Source: Psychroflexus halocasei (lineage in GTDB: Bacteria; Bacteroidota; Bacteroidia; Flavobacteriales; Flavobacteriaceae). Taken from it: 64,000 bases of DNA. Below, one piece after another: positions 43,327-52,994 of this stretch (position 1 is its first letter; every line of letters begins with the position of its first letter). The notes below the pieces were generated by a model. The model searched no databases and was not told where the DNA came from. It was given only the letters and a program-made list of their open reading frames with translations. The DNA lies in the NCBI RefSeq assembly GCF_900107595.1, contig NZ_FNQF01000002.1, positions 310,001 to 374,000 of the forward strand, in the 5' to 3' direction. A program made the translations under genes and the position numbers.

Positions 43327-44137
43327 ATGCTTTTTCTTTTAATCTTTTATTGATATCGTCAAAATACGTTTGAGCTTCTTCTGCAAACTCTCCTTCAGGG
43401 TAATATCTTAAATAATCTTCTCCGTAATTTTTTGCTTCTTCTAATCTTTCTTCTACTAAAACTCTTAAACTATTAATTGCTAAAAGGTAAGCAGATTCAT
43501 ATTTGTAAAAGTAAGCTTTCTCTTTATAATTAGTTCCAGGGTAATCAAGAATATAATTATCTAAAGCTTCAATTGCAGCTTTATAACGCTCAGTATGATG
43601 ATATTGTTTTGCAATTTCATAATACTTTCTGTCTATTTTTTCTTGTAACTCAGCTACCAAAACATTCGCCTCATCAAAATGTTCACCTTCAGTATAAGTG
43701 TCAATATATATTTGCAGTTTAGCCAAAGCTTTTAAGCTCTGAGATTGATCTAAACTATAAACTGGTGAAACTTCATAGTAACTTTTAGCCGACTTAAAGA
43801 GTGCTTCTTCAGATTTTTGACTTGTTGGGTATGATTGCGTAAACCTTTCAAATAAATGCGCCGCTGTAAAATAATCTCCACTTAAATAATAAGCGTTTGC
43901 ATTCATATAAGTCACAGTTTCACCTTGAGGTTTACCTCTGTATTGTGGTAAAATTTGATCAAACAAACGCATCGATTTATTGAAGTAGCGATTTTTGCCT
44001 GTTTCAACACCTTTTTCATATAATTCTTTTGCCATTTCATATTTCGGGCCAACTTCTTCAGCTTTAAGTACCTTTTGATACTCACTGCAAGAGCTGAAAA
44101 GAATTAATGACAATAATAAAACTGTAACGTACCTCAT
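43316..44137 (-). CDS. bamD: Outer membrane assembly lipoprotein BamD
   Basis: TPR lipoprotein of the BAM complex that inserts beta-barrel proteins into the outer membrane. I place the start at the ATG at 44137, giving a 273-residue precursor whose signal peptide begins MRYVTVLLLSLILFSSC and ends at the lipobox cysteine (residue 17). A longer reading from 44191 would add 18 residues ahead of the signal peptide and run across a TAATTTTG promoter box, so I reject it. The mature part has TPR-like repeats (GDYFTAAHLFERFTQSYPTS, YKAAIEALDNYILDYPG) as expected. It overlaps rpoZ by 11 bases. Confidence 0.92.
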   Translation of the reverse strand: MRYVTVLLLSLILFSSCSEYQKVLKAEEVGPKYEMAKELYEKGVETGKNRYFNKSMRLFDQILPQYRGKPQGETVTYMNANAYYLSGDYFTAAHLFERFTQSYPTSQKSEEALFKSAKSYYEVSPVYSLDQSQSLKALAKLQIYIDTYTEGEHFDEANVLVAELQEKIDRKYYEIAKQYHHTERYKAAIEALDNYILDYPGTNYKEKAYFYKYESAYLLAINSLRVLVEERLEEAKNYGEDYLRYYPEGEFAEEAQTYFDDINKRLKEKAYEN

Positions 44138-44154
44138 AGAGAATAAATATTTTG

Positions 44155-44162
44155 CAAAATTA
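44155..44162 (-). promoter_or_regulatory. Putative -7 element for the bamD-rpoZ-coaBC run
   Basis: TAATTTTG on the minus strand, 17 bases before the preferred bamD ATG. The nearest TTG is 26 bases further upstream, somewhat too far. The box argues for the shorter bamD start. Confidence 0.45.
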
Positions 44163-44202
44163 CTGATTATAATCTTATTAAAAAAACGCAATTTTTTTAA
44201 GC

Positions 44203-45087
44203 TTATTTTAATGTGTTAATAAAATCTGATAATTTAGATTTTAATCCAGCTGTTGCTTCCACTAAAGGCAAGCGAACATCAGCTTCACAAAGTGACTTAG
44301 CCTCAAAAACCGCTTTGATTCCCGCTGGATTTCCTTCTTCAAAAATCAAGTCAATGCCTTTCATCAATTTATATTGTAAAGCAAAAGCTTCATCAACTTT
44401 TCTTGATAAACCGAAATTCATCATTTTAGAAAATTCTTTTGGAAAACCTTCAGCCATCACTGAAATAACGCCTGCTCCTCCTGCTAAAACCATTGGCAAA
44501 GCAATCATATCATCACCAGAAATCACCAAGAAATCTTTTGGCGTGTCTCTTATTAAAGTCATCGCCTGATTCATATCGCCTGCTGCTTCTTTGATACCGA
44601 TAATATTGTCAAAATCTTCAGCTAGGCGCACGACTGTTTCTGGCTGCATATTTGATCCTGTTCGACCTGGTACGTTATAAAGAATAATAGGTAAATCAGA
44701 TGCTTTTGCTAAAGCTGCAAAATGTTGATAAATCCCTTCTTGAGTGGGTTTGTTATAAAATGGAGAAACCGATAAAATTGCGTCAAAACCATCAAAATTT
44801 TCACGTTGATAGGTTTTAATCAATTCTGCTGTGTTATTGATTCCGACACCTAACATTAAGGGTAATCTGCCATTGTTTTCTTCGCGAATTATTTTTTTAA
44901 CAAGCTCCTTTTCTTCCATTGAAAGCGTTGCACTTTCAGCCGTTGTCCCTAAAGCCACAATATAATCTATACCATTATCTATTTGGTAATTGATCAATTT
45001 TTTTAAGGCTTCAACATCAACTTTTTTATCTTTAGTAAAAGGCGTTACAAGCGCAACACCAGTTCCTTTAAATTGATTAAGATCCAT
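44203..45087 (-). CDS. dapA: 4-hydroxy-tetrahydrodipicolinate synthase
   Basis: Condenses pyruvate with aspartate semialdehyde at the entry to the lysine and diaminopimelate branch, so it also feeds peptidoglycan. The 294-residue TIM barrel has [17 protein letters not shown], the [12 protein letters not shown] substrate loop, the tyrosine of [14 protein letters not shown] and the Schiff-base lysine in [12 protein letters not shown], with [17 protein letters not shown] behind it. It overlaps the DUF6913 gene by 11 bases at its start. A gap of 65 bases to bamD contains the bamD promoter box. Confidence 0.95.
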   Translation of the reverse strand: MDLNQFKGTGVALVTPFTKDKKVDVEALKKLINYQIDNGIDYIVALGTTAESATLSMEEKELVKKIIREENNGRLPLMLGVGINNTAELIKTYQRENFDGFDAILSVSPFYNKPTQEGIYQHFAALAKASDLPIILYNVPGRTGSNMQPETVVRLAEDFDNIIGIKEAAGDMNQAMTLIRDTPKDFLVISGDDMIALPMVLAGGAGVISVMAEGFPKEFSKMMNFGLSRKVDEAFALQYKLMKGIDLIFEEGNPAGIKAVFEAKSLCEADVRLPLVEATAGLKSKLSDFINTLK

Positions 45088-45583
45088 AATCGATTTGTTT
45101 TAAATATTTTGAAGCTTCACTAAAGAACTCCTGAGGTTCTTTAGATGAAACCCTGATAAGCATTTGATTTTGTTCTAAGTCTGAAATTCCGACTTGAAAA
45201 TTTGCTTTTAAACATGAATTCATCAATTGCAAATAAACAGATTCCTCATCAAATAGATTAAAAATCAACTGATAAGTTTGACCATAAAAGCCTTTTAGTT
45301 CTTCTGACTTTGGTTTTGAAAAAAAATTAAAATCTTTTTTTGAAAAAACATGCAAGCCATCTGCTGATTTATCTTGATTTTCATCTGAAAAAGCAATTAA
45401 ATCCAATTGATAGTTTTTAAATTCTTTAAAATTATTTTGAAAACACTGCGATAATTCATTTGAAGAATAATCACTGAGATGAAACAAAATAGCAACACGA
45501 TCAGATTTACGTTCTGATTTCTGATTTTTCAAATTTTTCTTTGATGTCTTCTCTAAAAAGTAACTTTTGAGCCCTTTACCCAT
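45077..45583 (-). CDS. DUF6913 family protein, function unknown
   Basis: A 168-residue cytoplasmic protein with a basic N-terminus ([17 protein letters not shown]), a middle with [19 protein letters not shown], and a conserved-looking [19 protein letters not shown] followed by [13 protein letters not shown] recognise the pattern from small flavobacterial proteins encoded just before dapA, classed as DUF6913, but I know no activity. No signal peptide, membrane helix or metal motif is visible. The 11-base overlap with dapA implies coupled translation and perhaps a shared physiological setting. Confidence 0.7.
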   Translation of the reverse strand: MGKGLKSYFLEKTSKKNLKNQKSERKSDRVAILFHLSDYSSNELSQCFQNNFKEFKNYQLDLIAFSDENQDKSADGLHVFSKKDFNFFSKPKSEELKGFYGQTYQLIFNLFDEESVYLQLMNSCLKANFQVGISDLEQNQMLIRVSSKEPQEFFSEASKYLKQIDYGS

Positions 45584-45622
45584 TCTTCATTAATAATTAT
45601 GAATTGATTTGATTGATAAATC

Positions 45623-47485
45623 TTAAGATTTCAACCATGCTTCTCTTAGTCTGTAAGCCGCAGAATCTTTAGGAACATCCTTAGCTTCTATTTCAAAACT
45701 TGTTGTTGTCGGTCTTGAAACTTTACCTTCAAGTTTAATTTCTTTACCATCTCTTTCAACAACCATTGTTAAGTCGTCACCAGAATTCCATCTAAAAGAT
45801 GCACTAATCATTGCACGAACATTATGCAGCTTATATTCTGTGCCGTTCACGCTTTTGATGTAATCACCTGGTTTTACACCCAATTCTTTAAAAGTAGAGT
45901 GTAAAGGGTAAGCCTTTCTAAAGAAAATTTTATTATTCTTAGTGTTAACGTCAATAAAAGGCGTTTCACCATCAATAAAAAACTCTGTTTGCTTTTGTTT
46001 TTGAATGTATTCTAGACCAACTTTATTTAAAAATTCCTCATAAGGTATTGGCGTCGAACCTGTGATATATGTATCAAAATAATTCTGAATTTCTGGGTAG
46101 GTTGCCTTCACAATTTCTGAAATCAATTCATCATCTTGAAATGGTTTATTTTTTCCGTATTTATCAATTAATGTTTTTAAAGTTTTCAAAATACCTTGAT
46201 CGCCATCACTCAATTCACGCAACCTGATATCAAGCGTCATTCCGATTAAAGCACCTTTAAGGTAAACATTGTAATATTGATCTTTGTAATCTTCTGACAA
46301 AATATTTTCGCTTAACTCAGTCATTGGCATTTCATCATTAAATCCTTGTGATGTTTGAATTTTTTCTGCCATACGATCATAAAATTCTTGTTCAGTAATC
46401 AAACCTTGATTGACCTGAAATAAATTTGCAAAATATTCAGTCACACCTTCATATAACCATAAATGCTGAGACATTTTAGGTGTATTATAATCAAAAAAAT
46501 GTACTTCTTCCGACTGAAGATTTAATGGTGTGATAATGTGAAAAAACTCATGTGACACAACATCCGTCATCGATTCTTCTAACTGCTCAAGAGACATCAT
46601 TTCCGGCAAAACCACTGTTGTCGATGTGTGATGCTCAAGCGCTCCAAAACCTGTTGCGTCAGTTTTTTCCATATCTGATAAATACAGGATAATTGAGTAG
46701 AGCGGCGTGTTATCTATCTTTCCTAAAAAAGATTTCTGCGCTTGCACCATTTTCTCCATACTTGGTTTTAAATCTTCAGCTGTGTATTTATTATTAGGCG
46801 AATAAACGCTTAATTCAACCACCATATCTTGGATATCAAAAGTCGTTTTACTCAATTTACCATACATAATTGGGTTGTCAATCAATCCGAAATAACGCGA
46901 AGTCATATAAGCATCTGTGACTTTTTGATCAATAGTGTCACGACTTGCGATTTGCAATGAAGATGCACTTTTAAAATCAAGTGGTCTTGTAATTTTTAAT
47001 TGATGATTTTCTTCTTGATGTCCTTCAAAATAGCCGACAAAGCCATGTAAATTCAGCATGTAATTTTCGCCTTCTTCAATATTTGTCCCAGCTGGAGAAA
47101 AAACACCGCCTTCATCATCGATATCGTAAGTGTCATTAACTTTATATGAAATTTTGTCAAGTTCTGTTGCATTATTAATCGTCCATGTATTTTCATCATT
47201 TTGAACAACAGGCATTGTTTTGCCTTCATAATCGTAAGCGACCATTTCTTGCACAAACTGTCCATAATCACTAAGATCATAAGTTCCAGGAACTGTTTTA
47301 GGAATATAAAACTTGATACTTTCTGTTTTAATTTTTCCCGGATTATGTGTGACGGTTAACATATCTTGATCGACATCTGTTAAGTCAATCGAAACTTCTA
47401 TTCCTTTTGAAGCATTAGGCTGAACGCCACACGCCACAAAGAGTAAGCTTGAGATGACAAGTGCTGAAATTCTTTTATACATCAT
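45623..47485 (-). CDS. M61 family metallopeptidase lipoprotein with PDZ domain
   Basis: A 620-residue envelope peptidase of the glycyl aminopeptidase family. A lipoprotein signal (LVISSLLFVACGVQPN, Cys about residue 19) is followed by an N-terminal beta domain, the gluzincin catalytic domain with TDVVSHEFFHIITPLN (HExxH) and the third ligand in WLYEGVTEYFANLFQ, and a C-terminal PDZ domain (about 500-590, ELGVKPGDYIKSVNGTEY). All catalytic residues are present. Family members remove N-terminal glycine or alanine, though envelope forms may process other peptides. It lies 17 bases downstream of the antiporter gene. Confidence 0.92.
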   Translation of the reverse strand: MMYKRISALVISSLLFVACGVQPNASKGIEVSIDLTDVDQDMLTVTHNPGKIKTESIKFYIPKTVPGTYDLSDYGQFVQEMVAYDYEGKTMPVVQNDENTWTINNATELDKISYKVNDTYDIDDEGGVFSPAGTNIEEGENYMLNLHGFVGYFEGHQEENHQLKITRPLDFKSASSLQIASRDTIDQKVTDAYMTSRYFGLIDNPIMYGKLSKTTFDIQDMVVELSVYSPNNKYTAEDLKPSMEKMVQAQKSFLGKIDNTPLYSIILYLSDMEKTDATGFGALEHHTSTTVVLPEMMSLEQLEESMTDVVSHEFFHIITPLNLQSEEVHFFDYNTPKMSQHLWLYEGVTEYFANLFQVNQGLITEQEFYDRMAEKIQTSQGFNDEMPMTELSENILSEDYKDQYYNVYLKGALIGMTLDIRLRELSDGDQGILKTLKTLIDKYGKNKPFQDDELISEIVKATYPEIQNYFDTYITGSTPIPYEEFLNKVGLEYIQKQKQTEFFIDGETPFIDVNTKNNKIFFRKAYPLHSTFKELGVKPGDYIKSVNGTEYKLHNVRAMISASFRWNSGDDLTMVVERDGKEIKLEGKVSRPTTTSFEIEAKDVPKDSAAYRLREAWLKS

Positions 47486-47502
47486 TTCTTTTTTTATTTT
47501 AT

Positions 47503-49506
47503 TTAAATTTTAATCACCTTATTCAACGCGTTGATGTCTTTTGGTGCACCAAAGATATAGATGATATCATCAACTTCAATTTTAGATGTTGGTTTTATTT
47601 CTGATTTGTAGTAGCGTCCGCGTTTGATGCCCAATACAACTAAATTATATTTTTGCGAAAGCTGTGATTCAATTAATGATTTGCCTACGATATCATTATC
47701 CTTGTGTTGCACATGCAGTGAAGCAACTTCTTTGTTTGGAATATTAAGTTGCTCAAAGGCACCTTTTGCAGAAAAAGGTTTCACACTAGTCAACATTTCA
47801 TAGTCTGAGGATCTGATGTTTGAAACAATTCTGTTGATCTCATCATGCGTAATCATATATTGTTTTAAAACACGTGTAAAAATTTCAATAGAAGTTTCAA
47901 ATTCTTCAGGAATAACCTCGTCTGCACCCAATTTCATATTTTCTTCTATTTCCTTTACGTATCGTGTTCTCACAATGGTGTGCACAGTTTGTGAAAACAA
48001 ACGAATGGTAGATATAATTTTCTTTGTTGCATTAGGATCAGAAATCGCAATCACGGCTGTTCTCGCCTTCTGAATATTGATATATTTCAAAATTTCTGGT
48101 TCAGACGCGTCTCCATAAACCACAGGATGATTTCGGCGTTTTGCTTCTTGAATTTCATCGTAATCAATTTCAACAATCACATAAGGAATACCTGTTGATC
48201 GCGTTACGCGAGCAATATTTTTACCATTAATACCATAACCTATAATGACAACGTGATCATCCCAATTGTCATCTTGATCTTCTTCATTAGAACTCAAAGC
48301 CATTTTCTGTGCTTTGATACGAGCTCTCACACGTTTCGGCAATGGAACTTTTAAAAAGTAAGCTGTTAGCGCATCAGATTTTTGTATAAAAAACGGTGTG
48401 AGTGCCATCGTCATGATTGAAACGGCCAAAAAATACTGATACATATCTTGCGTCAATAAATCATTTTGAACACCAACTGTCGAAAGTAATAATGAAAATT
48501 CCCCAACTTGAAAAACAGCTAAAGCCGTCATCATTGCTGTTTTGACATTCAACTTTAAAACAGCTGAAGTCACAAAAATAATAATCATTTTTACGAGCAA
48601 AACAATCAGGACAAAAGCTAGAATATAAAGAACATTTTCAGCGAAGAAACTTAAATCTAAAAGTGAACCTACTGAAATAAAGAAGAAACTGATAAATATT
48701 TCTCTAAAAGGTAAAACATTTGCAGTCGCCTGATGGCTGTATTCAGATTCAGAGATAATTAAACCTGCAAAGAAAGCACCTAAAGCAAGCGAGAGTCCTA
48801 CTGCTGAAGTTAGCCAGGCAATTGCAAAACAAAAGACAATTGTTGTCAATATAAAAAGTTCACGATTTTTGGCTTTAACGACCATTTTAAAAACCTGTGG
48901 AACAATATATTTTTGGAGAATCCAGACAACGACACCAAGGCCGACTAATTTTGCAATTAAAATGATGATTGTCATCGTGACATCATCAGATTTTCCCGCC
49001 AAAATCGGTGTTAACAGCATCATAGGCACAACGATGATATCTTGAAAAATCAAGATTCCTAGAGCTAAACGTCCATGAGATTGTGAGATTTCACCACGTT
49101 CCTGAAGCATTTTCAACACAATTGCTGTTGAGCTCAAAGCAATCAGAAATCCAATAAAAATAGCTGTATTATAACTGATACCGAAAGCATAAACCACTAA
49201 GCTTGTCAATAAAATTGTACCAATCACTTGAACGCCACCGCCCAGAAAAACAATCCGTCGCATTTTCATTAACCCACTAAAGGACAACTCAATACCGATC
49301 ACAAAAAGTAGAAAAATAATTCCTATTTCGGAGAGTAACTCAACTTCGTGATAAGAACTCAATAAATTAAAAGCACTTGGTCCTACAATTATTCCCGCTA
49401 ATAAAAAACCCAGAATAGAAGGTAATTTTAACTTCTGAAAGCCGAGAATAATAAAAATTGAGATGCCAAGTACAACAACAATCTCCTTGAGTAATGGAAT
49501 TTCCAT
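47503..49506 (-). CDS. KefB-type monovalent cation:proton antiporter with RCK domains
   Basis: A 667-residue CPA2 family transporter. Residues about 5-390 hold roughly twelve membrane helices, with LLFVIGIELSFSGLMKMRR and FIGFLIALSSTAIVLKML typical of the family. An RCK_N domain (about 415-535) has a dinucleotide-binding VVIIGYGINGKNIARV and acidic VIVEIDYDE; an RCK_C domain (about 590-667) ends the protein. The ion is probably potassium or sodium in exchange for protons. The glutathione control typical of E. coli KefB/C is not indicated by neighbours, and no ancillary kefF/kefG gene is present. Confidence 0.9.
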   Translation of the reverse strand: MEIPLLKEIVVVLGISIFIILGFQKLKLPSILGFLLAGIIVGPSAFNLLSSYHEVELLSEIGIIFLLFVIGIELSFSGLMKMRRIVFLGGGVQVIGTILLTSLVVYAFGISYNTAIFIGFLIALSSTAIVLKMLQERGEISQSHGRLALGILIFQDIIVVPMMLLTPILAGKSDDVTMTIIILIAKLVGLGVVVWILQKYIVPQVFKMVVKAKNRELFILTTIVFCFAIAWLTSAVGLSLALGAFFAGLIISESEYSHQATANVLPFREIFISFFFISVGSLLDLSFFAENVLYILAFVLIVLLVKMIIIFVTSAVLKLNVKTAMMTALAVFQVGEFSLLLSTVGVQNDLLTQDMYQYFLAVSIMTMALTPFFIQKSDALTAYFLKVPLPKRVRARIKAQKMALSSNEEDQDDNWDDHVVIIGYGINGKNIARVTRSTGIPYVIVEIDYDEIQEAKRRNHPVVYGDASEPEILKYINIQKARTAVIAISDPNATKKIISTIRLFSQTVHTIVRTRYVKEIEENMKLGADEVIPEEFETSIEIFTRVLKQYMITHDEINRIVSNIRSSDYEMLTSVKPFSAKGAFEQLNIPNKEVASLHVQHKDNDIVGKSLIESQLSQKYNLVVLGIKRGRYYKSEIKPTSKIEVDDIIYIFGAPKDINALNKVIKI

Positions 49507-49571
49507 AAATTAATTTAGGTTTGGTTGAATATATTAATTTTTATGAGTTTCAAATAAATTTTGTTCTTTTT

Positions 49572-50468
49572 TTACGCACGTGGATGAAATTGCTCAATTG
49601 TGACACGCAAATGAGTCTGATTCAAATGTATATAAACTTCAGTTGTTGTGATGCTTTCATGGCCAAGTATTTGTTGTATCGCTCTTAAATCGGCACCATT
49701 CTCTAACAAATGTGTTGCATAAGAATGTCTAAAAGTATGTGGACTTATTTTTTTGTCAAGATTTGCTTCTTCTGAAAATTTTCTAACAATTGTAAAAATC
49801 ATGGCACGTGTGAGTTGTTTTCCTCGTCTGTTTAAAAACAAAACGTCTTCAAATCCATTTGCGATTTCACCCAATCGCCTTACATCGTTAATGTAGATTT
49901 CTATCAAATGCTGTGTGTAATCATTTAGAGGAACAAACCTCTGCTTCTCCCCTTTTCCGACAATTGAGATAAATCCTTCGTCAAAAAACAAATCTGACAA
50001 GCGTAAATTAATCAATTCAGAAACACGCAAACCACAACCGTAAAGCATCTCAATAATCGTTTTGTTACGCTGACCTTGCGGGTGTGACAAATCAATTGCA
50101 GCAACAATTTCATCAATTTCTTCGACACTTAAAGTGTCTGGTAGTTTCCTTCCAATTTTAGGCGATTCTATCAATAAAACAGGATTGTCGTCTCTCACTT
50201 CATCAAAAACCAAAAAGTCAAAAAAGCTACGCAAGCCAGATAAAATTCGAGCTTGTGTGCGCTCGTTAACCACCTTTGAGAGTTCATAAATAAAAGATCG
50301 TAAATCTTCTGTTGAAATCTTTTTGGGACCGACTTCAATTTTATTTATTGCTAAATATTTTACTAATTTTTCAACATCAAGAATATAAGAATTGACAGTA
50401 TTTTCAAGCAAACCTCTCTCGATTTTCAAATAATTTTTAAAAGAATTGATTGCCGATTGCCAATGCAT
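49572..50468 (-). CDS. xerD: XerD-type site-specific tyrosine recombinase
   Basis: Recombinase that resolves chromosome dimers at dif, with FtsK. The 298 residues have an N-terminal SAM-like core-binding domain (YLKIERGLLENTVNSYILDV) and the catalytic domain with the first arginine in GCGLRVSELINLRLSD, the lysine of VGKGEKQRFVPL, and the H-x2-R, H/W and tyrosine residues of SPHTFRHSYATHLLENGAD, QQILGHESITTTEVYIHLN. All catalytic residues are intact. It stands next to aroQ, not beside mobile genes, so it is most likely the housekeeping enzyme. A Bacteroidota XerC/XerD distinction is weak from sequence alone. Confidence 0.9.
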   Translation of the reverse strand: MHWQSAINSFKNYLKIERGLLENTVNSYILDVEKLVKYLAINKIEVGPKKISTEDLRSFIYELSKVVNERTQARILSGLRSFFDFLVFDEVRDDNPVLLIESPKIGRKLPDTLSVEEIDEIVAAIDLSHPQGQRNKTIIEMLYGCGLRVSELINLRLSDLFFDEGFISIVGKGEKQRFVPLNDYTQHLIEIYINDVRRLGEIANGFEDVLFLNRRGKQLTRAMIFTIVRKFSEEANLDKKISPHTFRHSYATHLLENGADLRAIQQILGHESITTTEVYIHLNQTHLRVTIEQFHPRA

Positions 50469-50513
50469 GCTGTGTCTTAATTTTTTGTAATTTAGCTGAT
50501 CTAAGCTTAGTTT

Positions 50514-50936
50514 ATGAAATTACATATTATCAACGGACCAAATTTAAACTTATTAGGAAAAAGAGAACCTAAAATTTATGGTAAAAAAAGTTTTAAAAGC
50601 TTTTTTACAGAACTACAATTTAAATTTAGAAAAGTTGAATTATCATATTTTCAATCTAATTCAGAAAGTGATCTGATCACCAAAATCCAAAACGCAAAAG
50701 CCGACGGTATCATCATCAACGCTGCGGCATACACGCATACTTCAATTGCTATTGCTGATGCCATTGCAGCTATTGATATTCCTGTTGTGGAAATTCATAT
50801 TTCGAACACGCATGCCAGAGAAGATTTTAGAAAAAAATCATATTTATCACCTGTTGTTAAAGGCTGTATTTTTGGTTTTGGCATGCAAAGTTATGAGCTT
50901 GCTATTCAAAGTTTTTTAAACCAAGAAAATGCATAA
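50514..50936 (+). CDS. aroQ: Type II 3-dehydroquinate dehydratase
   Basis: Converts 3-dehydroquinate to 3-dehydroshikimate in the shikimate pathway. The 140 residues show the family start HIINGPNLNLLGKREPKIYG, with the catalytic loop arginine and tyrosine, then GIIINAAAYTHTSIAIADAI and the active-site histidine of VEIHISNTHAREDFRKKSY. The usual length is about 145. It is transcribed divergently from xerD with a 45-base gap and overlaps the next gene by 8 bases. Confidence 0.95.
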   Translation: MKLHIINGPNLNLLGKREPKIYGKKSFKSFFTELQFKFRKVELSYFQSNSESDLITKIQNAKADGIIINAAAYTHTSIAIADAIAAIDIPVVEIHISNTHAREDFRKKSYLSPVVKGCIFGFGMQSYELAIQSFLNQENA

Positions 50937-51645
50937 AACTTACCTCAACTGGAGTTCTGGTAAAGATGCAATGCTGGCTTTACATAAGTTACAGAATACA
51001 GCAAATTGCCCAGATTTATTGGTCAGTACAATTAATTCTGAAGTTGACCGAGTCAGCATGCATGGCTTACCCATTTCACTTTTAGAAAAACAAACTGAAG
51101 CCTTGCAAATGAAGCTTCATCAAATTCCTTTAAACGGGCAATTATCGTTGACTGAATATAATAAAGTGATGCATAAAGAAGTCACGGATCTTCTTCATCA
51201 AGGCTACAAAACATCAGTTTTTGGAGACATTTTATTAGAAGATTTGAAGGCTTATCGTGAAAAAGAATTTAAAGGCTCGGGTATTCAAACTTTATTTCCT
51301 TTATGGAAGAAAAACACATCAAAACTCATCAAAGAATTTATTGAATTAGGTTACAAAGCAATTGTTGTTTGTACAAATTCAGCTTATTTAGATGATGATT
51401 TTTGTGGAAGAATCATCGATCACAATTTCTTAAAAGATTTACCAGACAATGTTGACCCTTGTGGTGAAAATGGAGAGTTTCACACTTTTGTTTTTGATGG
51501 ATCTCTTTTTAAAAACCCCGTCACGTTTGAAGTTTTAGGGAAAGTACAGAAAAACTATCAAGCCAACGAAGATGAAAAAGATGATTGTTTTAAAGAAGAA
51601 AAACAATCTTGGGATCATCAATTTTGCTTTTTAGATATCACATAA
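50929..51645 (+). CDS. Dph6-related PP-loop ATP pyrophosphatase
   Basis: A 238-residue protein of the adenine nucleotide alpha-hydrolase family related to eukaryotic diphthine-ammonia ligase. The PP-loop is near the start (LNWSSGKDAMLALHKL), followed by RVSMHGLPISLLEKQ, TSVFGDILLEDLKAYREK and the C-terminal family block DPCGENGEFHTFVFDGSLF. Bacteria lack diphthamide, so the true substrate must differ; amide or amine transfer to a small molecule is possible. The 8-base overlap with aroQ indicates coupled translation. A bidirectional terminator follows. Confidence 0.88.
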   Translation: MHKTYLNWSSGKDAMLALHKLQNTANCPDLLVSTINSEVDRVSMHGLPISLLEKQTEALQMKLHQIPLNGQLSLTEYNKVMHKEVTDLLHQGYKTSVFGDILLEDLKAYREKEFKGSGIQTLFPLWKKNTSKLIKEFIELGYKAIVVCTNSAYLDDDFCGRIIDHNFLKDLPDNVDPCGENGEFHTFVFDGSLFKNPVTFEVLGKVQKNYQANEDEKDDCFKEEKQSWDHQFCFLDIT

Positions 51646-51678
51646 AAAAACTGCCTTAAAAATATTAAGGCAGTTTTA
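51645..51678. terminator. Bidirectional terminator between convergent genes
   Basis: A 13-base perfect stem (51647-51659 with 51665-51677) flanked by A and T tracts lies between the Dph6-like gene (+) and the amidohydrolase gene (-). It can serve both transcripts. Confidence 0.88.
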
Positions 51679-51700
51679 AAATCATTTTTTCTTAAAGAAA

Positions 51701-52993
51701 CTATTCGTTTTCGTATTTTTCAGAATAACGCTTGTAAAGTTCAGTTTGATGAGACTCTAAACTTATATCTCTTCCCTGTATAAAAGCCTTCATCAATTTA
51801 TTGCCACGCATTTCAAGCGCATCACCTTCACTGATAAAAAGCGTTGCATCCTTACCGACTTCCAAACTTCCAACTTGATCATCAATTCCTAAAATTTTAG
51901 CTGTGTTTAATGTGATCATTTTTAAAGCTTCATTTTTATCAAGACCGTAAGCCACAGCAGTTCCTGCATAAAAAGGAAGGTTACGTGAGTTTTGACGCTC
52001 CATATCTCCGCTTCCTTCTAAAGCAACCAAAACACCTGCTTCATGAAGAATTTTTGGTAATTTATAAGGCAAATCATAATCGTCATCCTCAAAATTTGGG
52101 ACAGAATGAACACGCTGAATTAATACAGAAATACCTGCTTCCTTTAGTTCATCAGCTAATTGATGCGCCTGATAACCACCAACAATTGTCAGATTATTAA
52201 AATTAATTTCTTTCTGAAAACTGATCACATCTCTAATTTCCTTTTCACCGTTGACGTGAATAAAAAGATTTTTATTTCCATCAAAAACGCCTTGCATTGC
52301 GCGTTTTGCTAAATCAATTTCCTGACTTGTTTCTTTGTAAACACTTGCACTTTTAAAATAAGTTTTGAGCTCGTCAACTTCTTTTTGGTAATCTTTGTTT
52401 TGCTCATAACGACGATCAGCATCATACCAATTTCCACTTCTTGAAAAACCTGAAGGCCAATTCACATGAACAGCATCATTTTCTTTAATAATCGCATCTT
52501 CCCAGTTCCAAGCATCAAATTGTACAATTGAAGAGGTTCCTGAAATTCGGCCGCCTCTTGGCGTGATTTGCCCCATCAAGACGCCGTTAGGGCGCATGCT
52601 TTCAACAAGTTTACTTTCAGTATTGTAAGCAATGATACTTCTGACATGTGGTAACATTTTACCAAGCTCTCGCTCATCATCAGAAGCTCTGACGGCATCA
52701 ACTTCAACTAAACCTAATGTTGAATTAGGCGCGATAAAACCTGGATAAACATTTTTACCTTCTGCATTGATCACTTTTCCCTTTGCTTGAGATTGATCTG
52801 TTCCGACGTAAGTAATTTTCCCATTTTCAAAAACGATAATAGAATTTTCAATTTGATTTCCGTTACCAATATAGGCAGTTGCGCCTTTTATAGAAATTGC
52901 TTCTTTTTGAGGAGATGCTGGTGTTTGTTGTGCATAAGAATATGAAAACATCACAGCAAAAACCAGATATATAAATTGTTTGATTGACTTCAT
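51701..52993 (-). CDS. Amidohydrolase-family protein lacking the canonical metal ligands
   Basis: A 430-residue exported protein (signal peptide IYLVFAVMFSYSYAQQ). It has the composite fold of urease-type amidohydrolases: a small beta domain with GKITYVGTDQSQAKGKVIN, a barrel beginning KNVYPGFIAPNSTLGLVEV, and the closing LGIDDQVGSLEVGKDATLFI. The HxH after PGFI, which normally binds two zinc ions, is replaced by APN, and the later metal residues are not in place, so hydrolase activity is doubtful. It follows the larger amidohydrolase gene by 1 base; the two products probably work together, perhaps as partners in a complex. Confidence 0.85.
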   Translation of the reverse strand: MKSIKQFIYLVFAVMFSYSYAQQTPASPQKEAISIKGATAYIGNGNQIENSIIVFENGKITYVGTDQSQAKGKVINAEGKNVYPGFIAPNSTLGLVEVDAVRASDDERELGKMLPHVRSIIAYNTESKLVESMRPNGVLMGQITPRGGRISGTSSIVQFDAWNWEDAIIKENDAVHVNWPSGFSRSGNWYDADRRYEQNKDYQKEVDELKTYFKSASVYKETSQEIDLAKRAMQGVFDGNKNLFIHVNGEKEIRDVISFQKEINFNNLTIVGGYQAHQLADELKEAGISVLIQRVHSVPNFEDDDYDLPYKLPKILHEAGVLVALEGSGDMERQNSRNLPFYAGTAVAYGLDKNEALKMITLNTAKILGIDDQVGSLEVGKDATLFISEGDALEMRGNKLMKAFIQGRDISLESHQTELYKRYSEKYENE

Positions 52994-52994
52994 T

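Noticed and set aside
44213-44569. A 118-codon open frame on + within dapA
   Set aside because: It is a mirror of the well-supported dapA reading frame; codons follow the antisense of a conserved enzyme.
49572-50468. Tyrosine recombinase as a sign of an integrated element
   Set aside because: It has housekeeping XerD features, lies beside aroQ and other core genes, and no att repeats, phage genes or tRNA are nearby.
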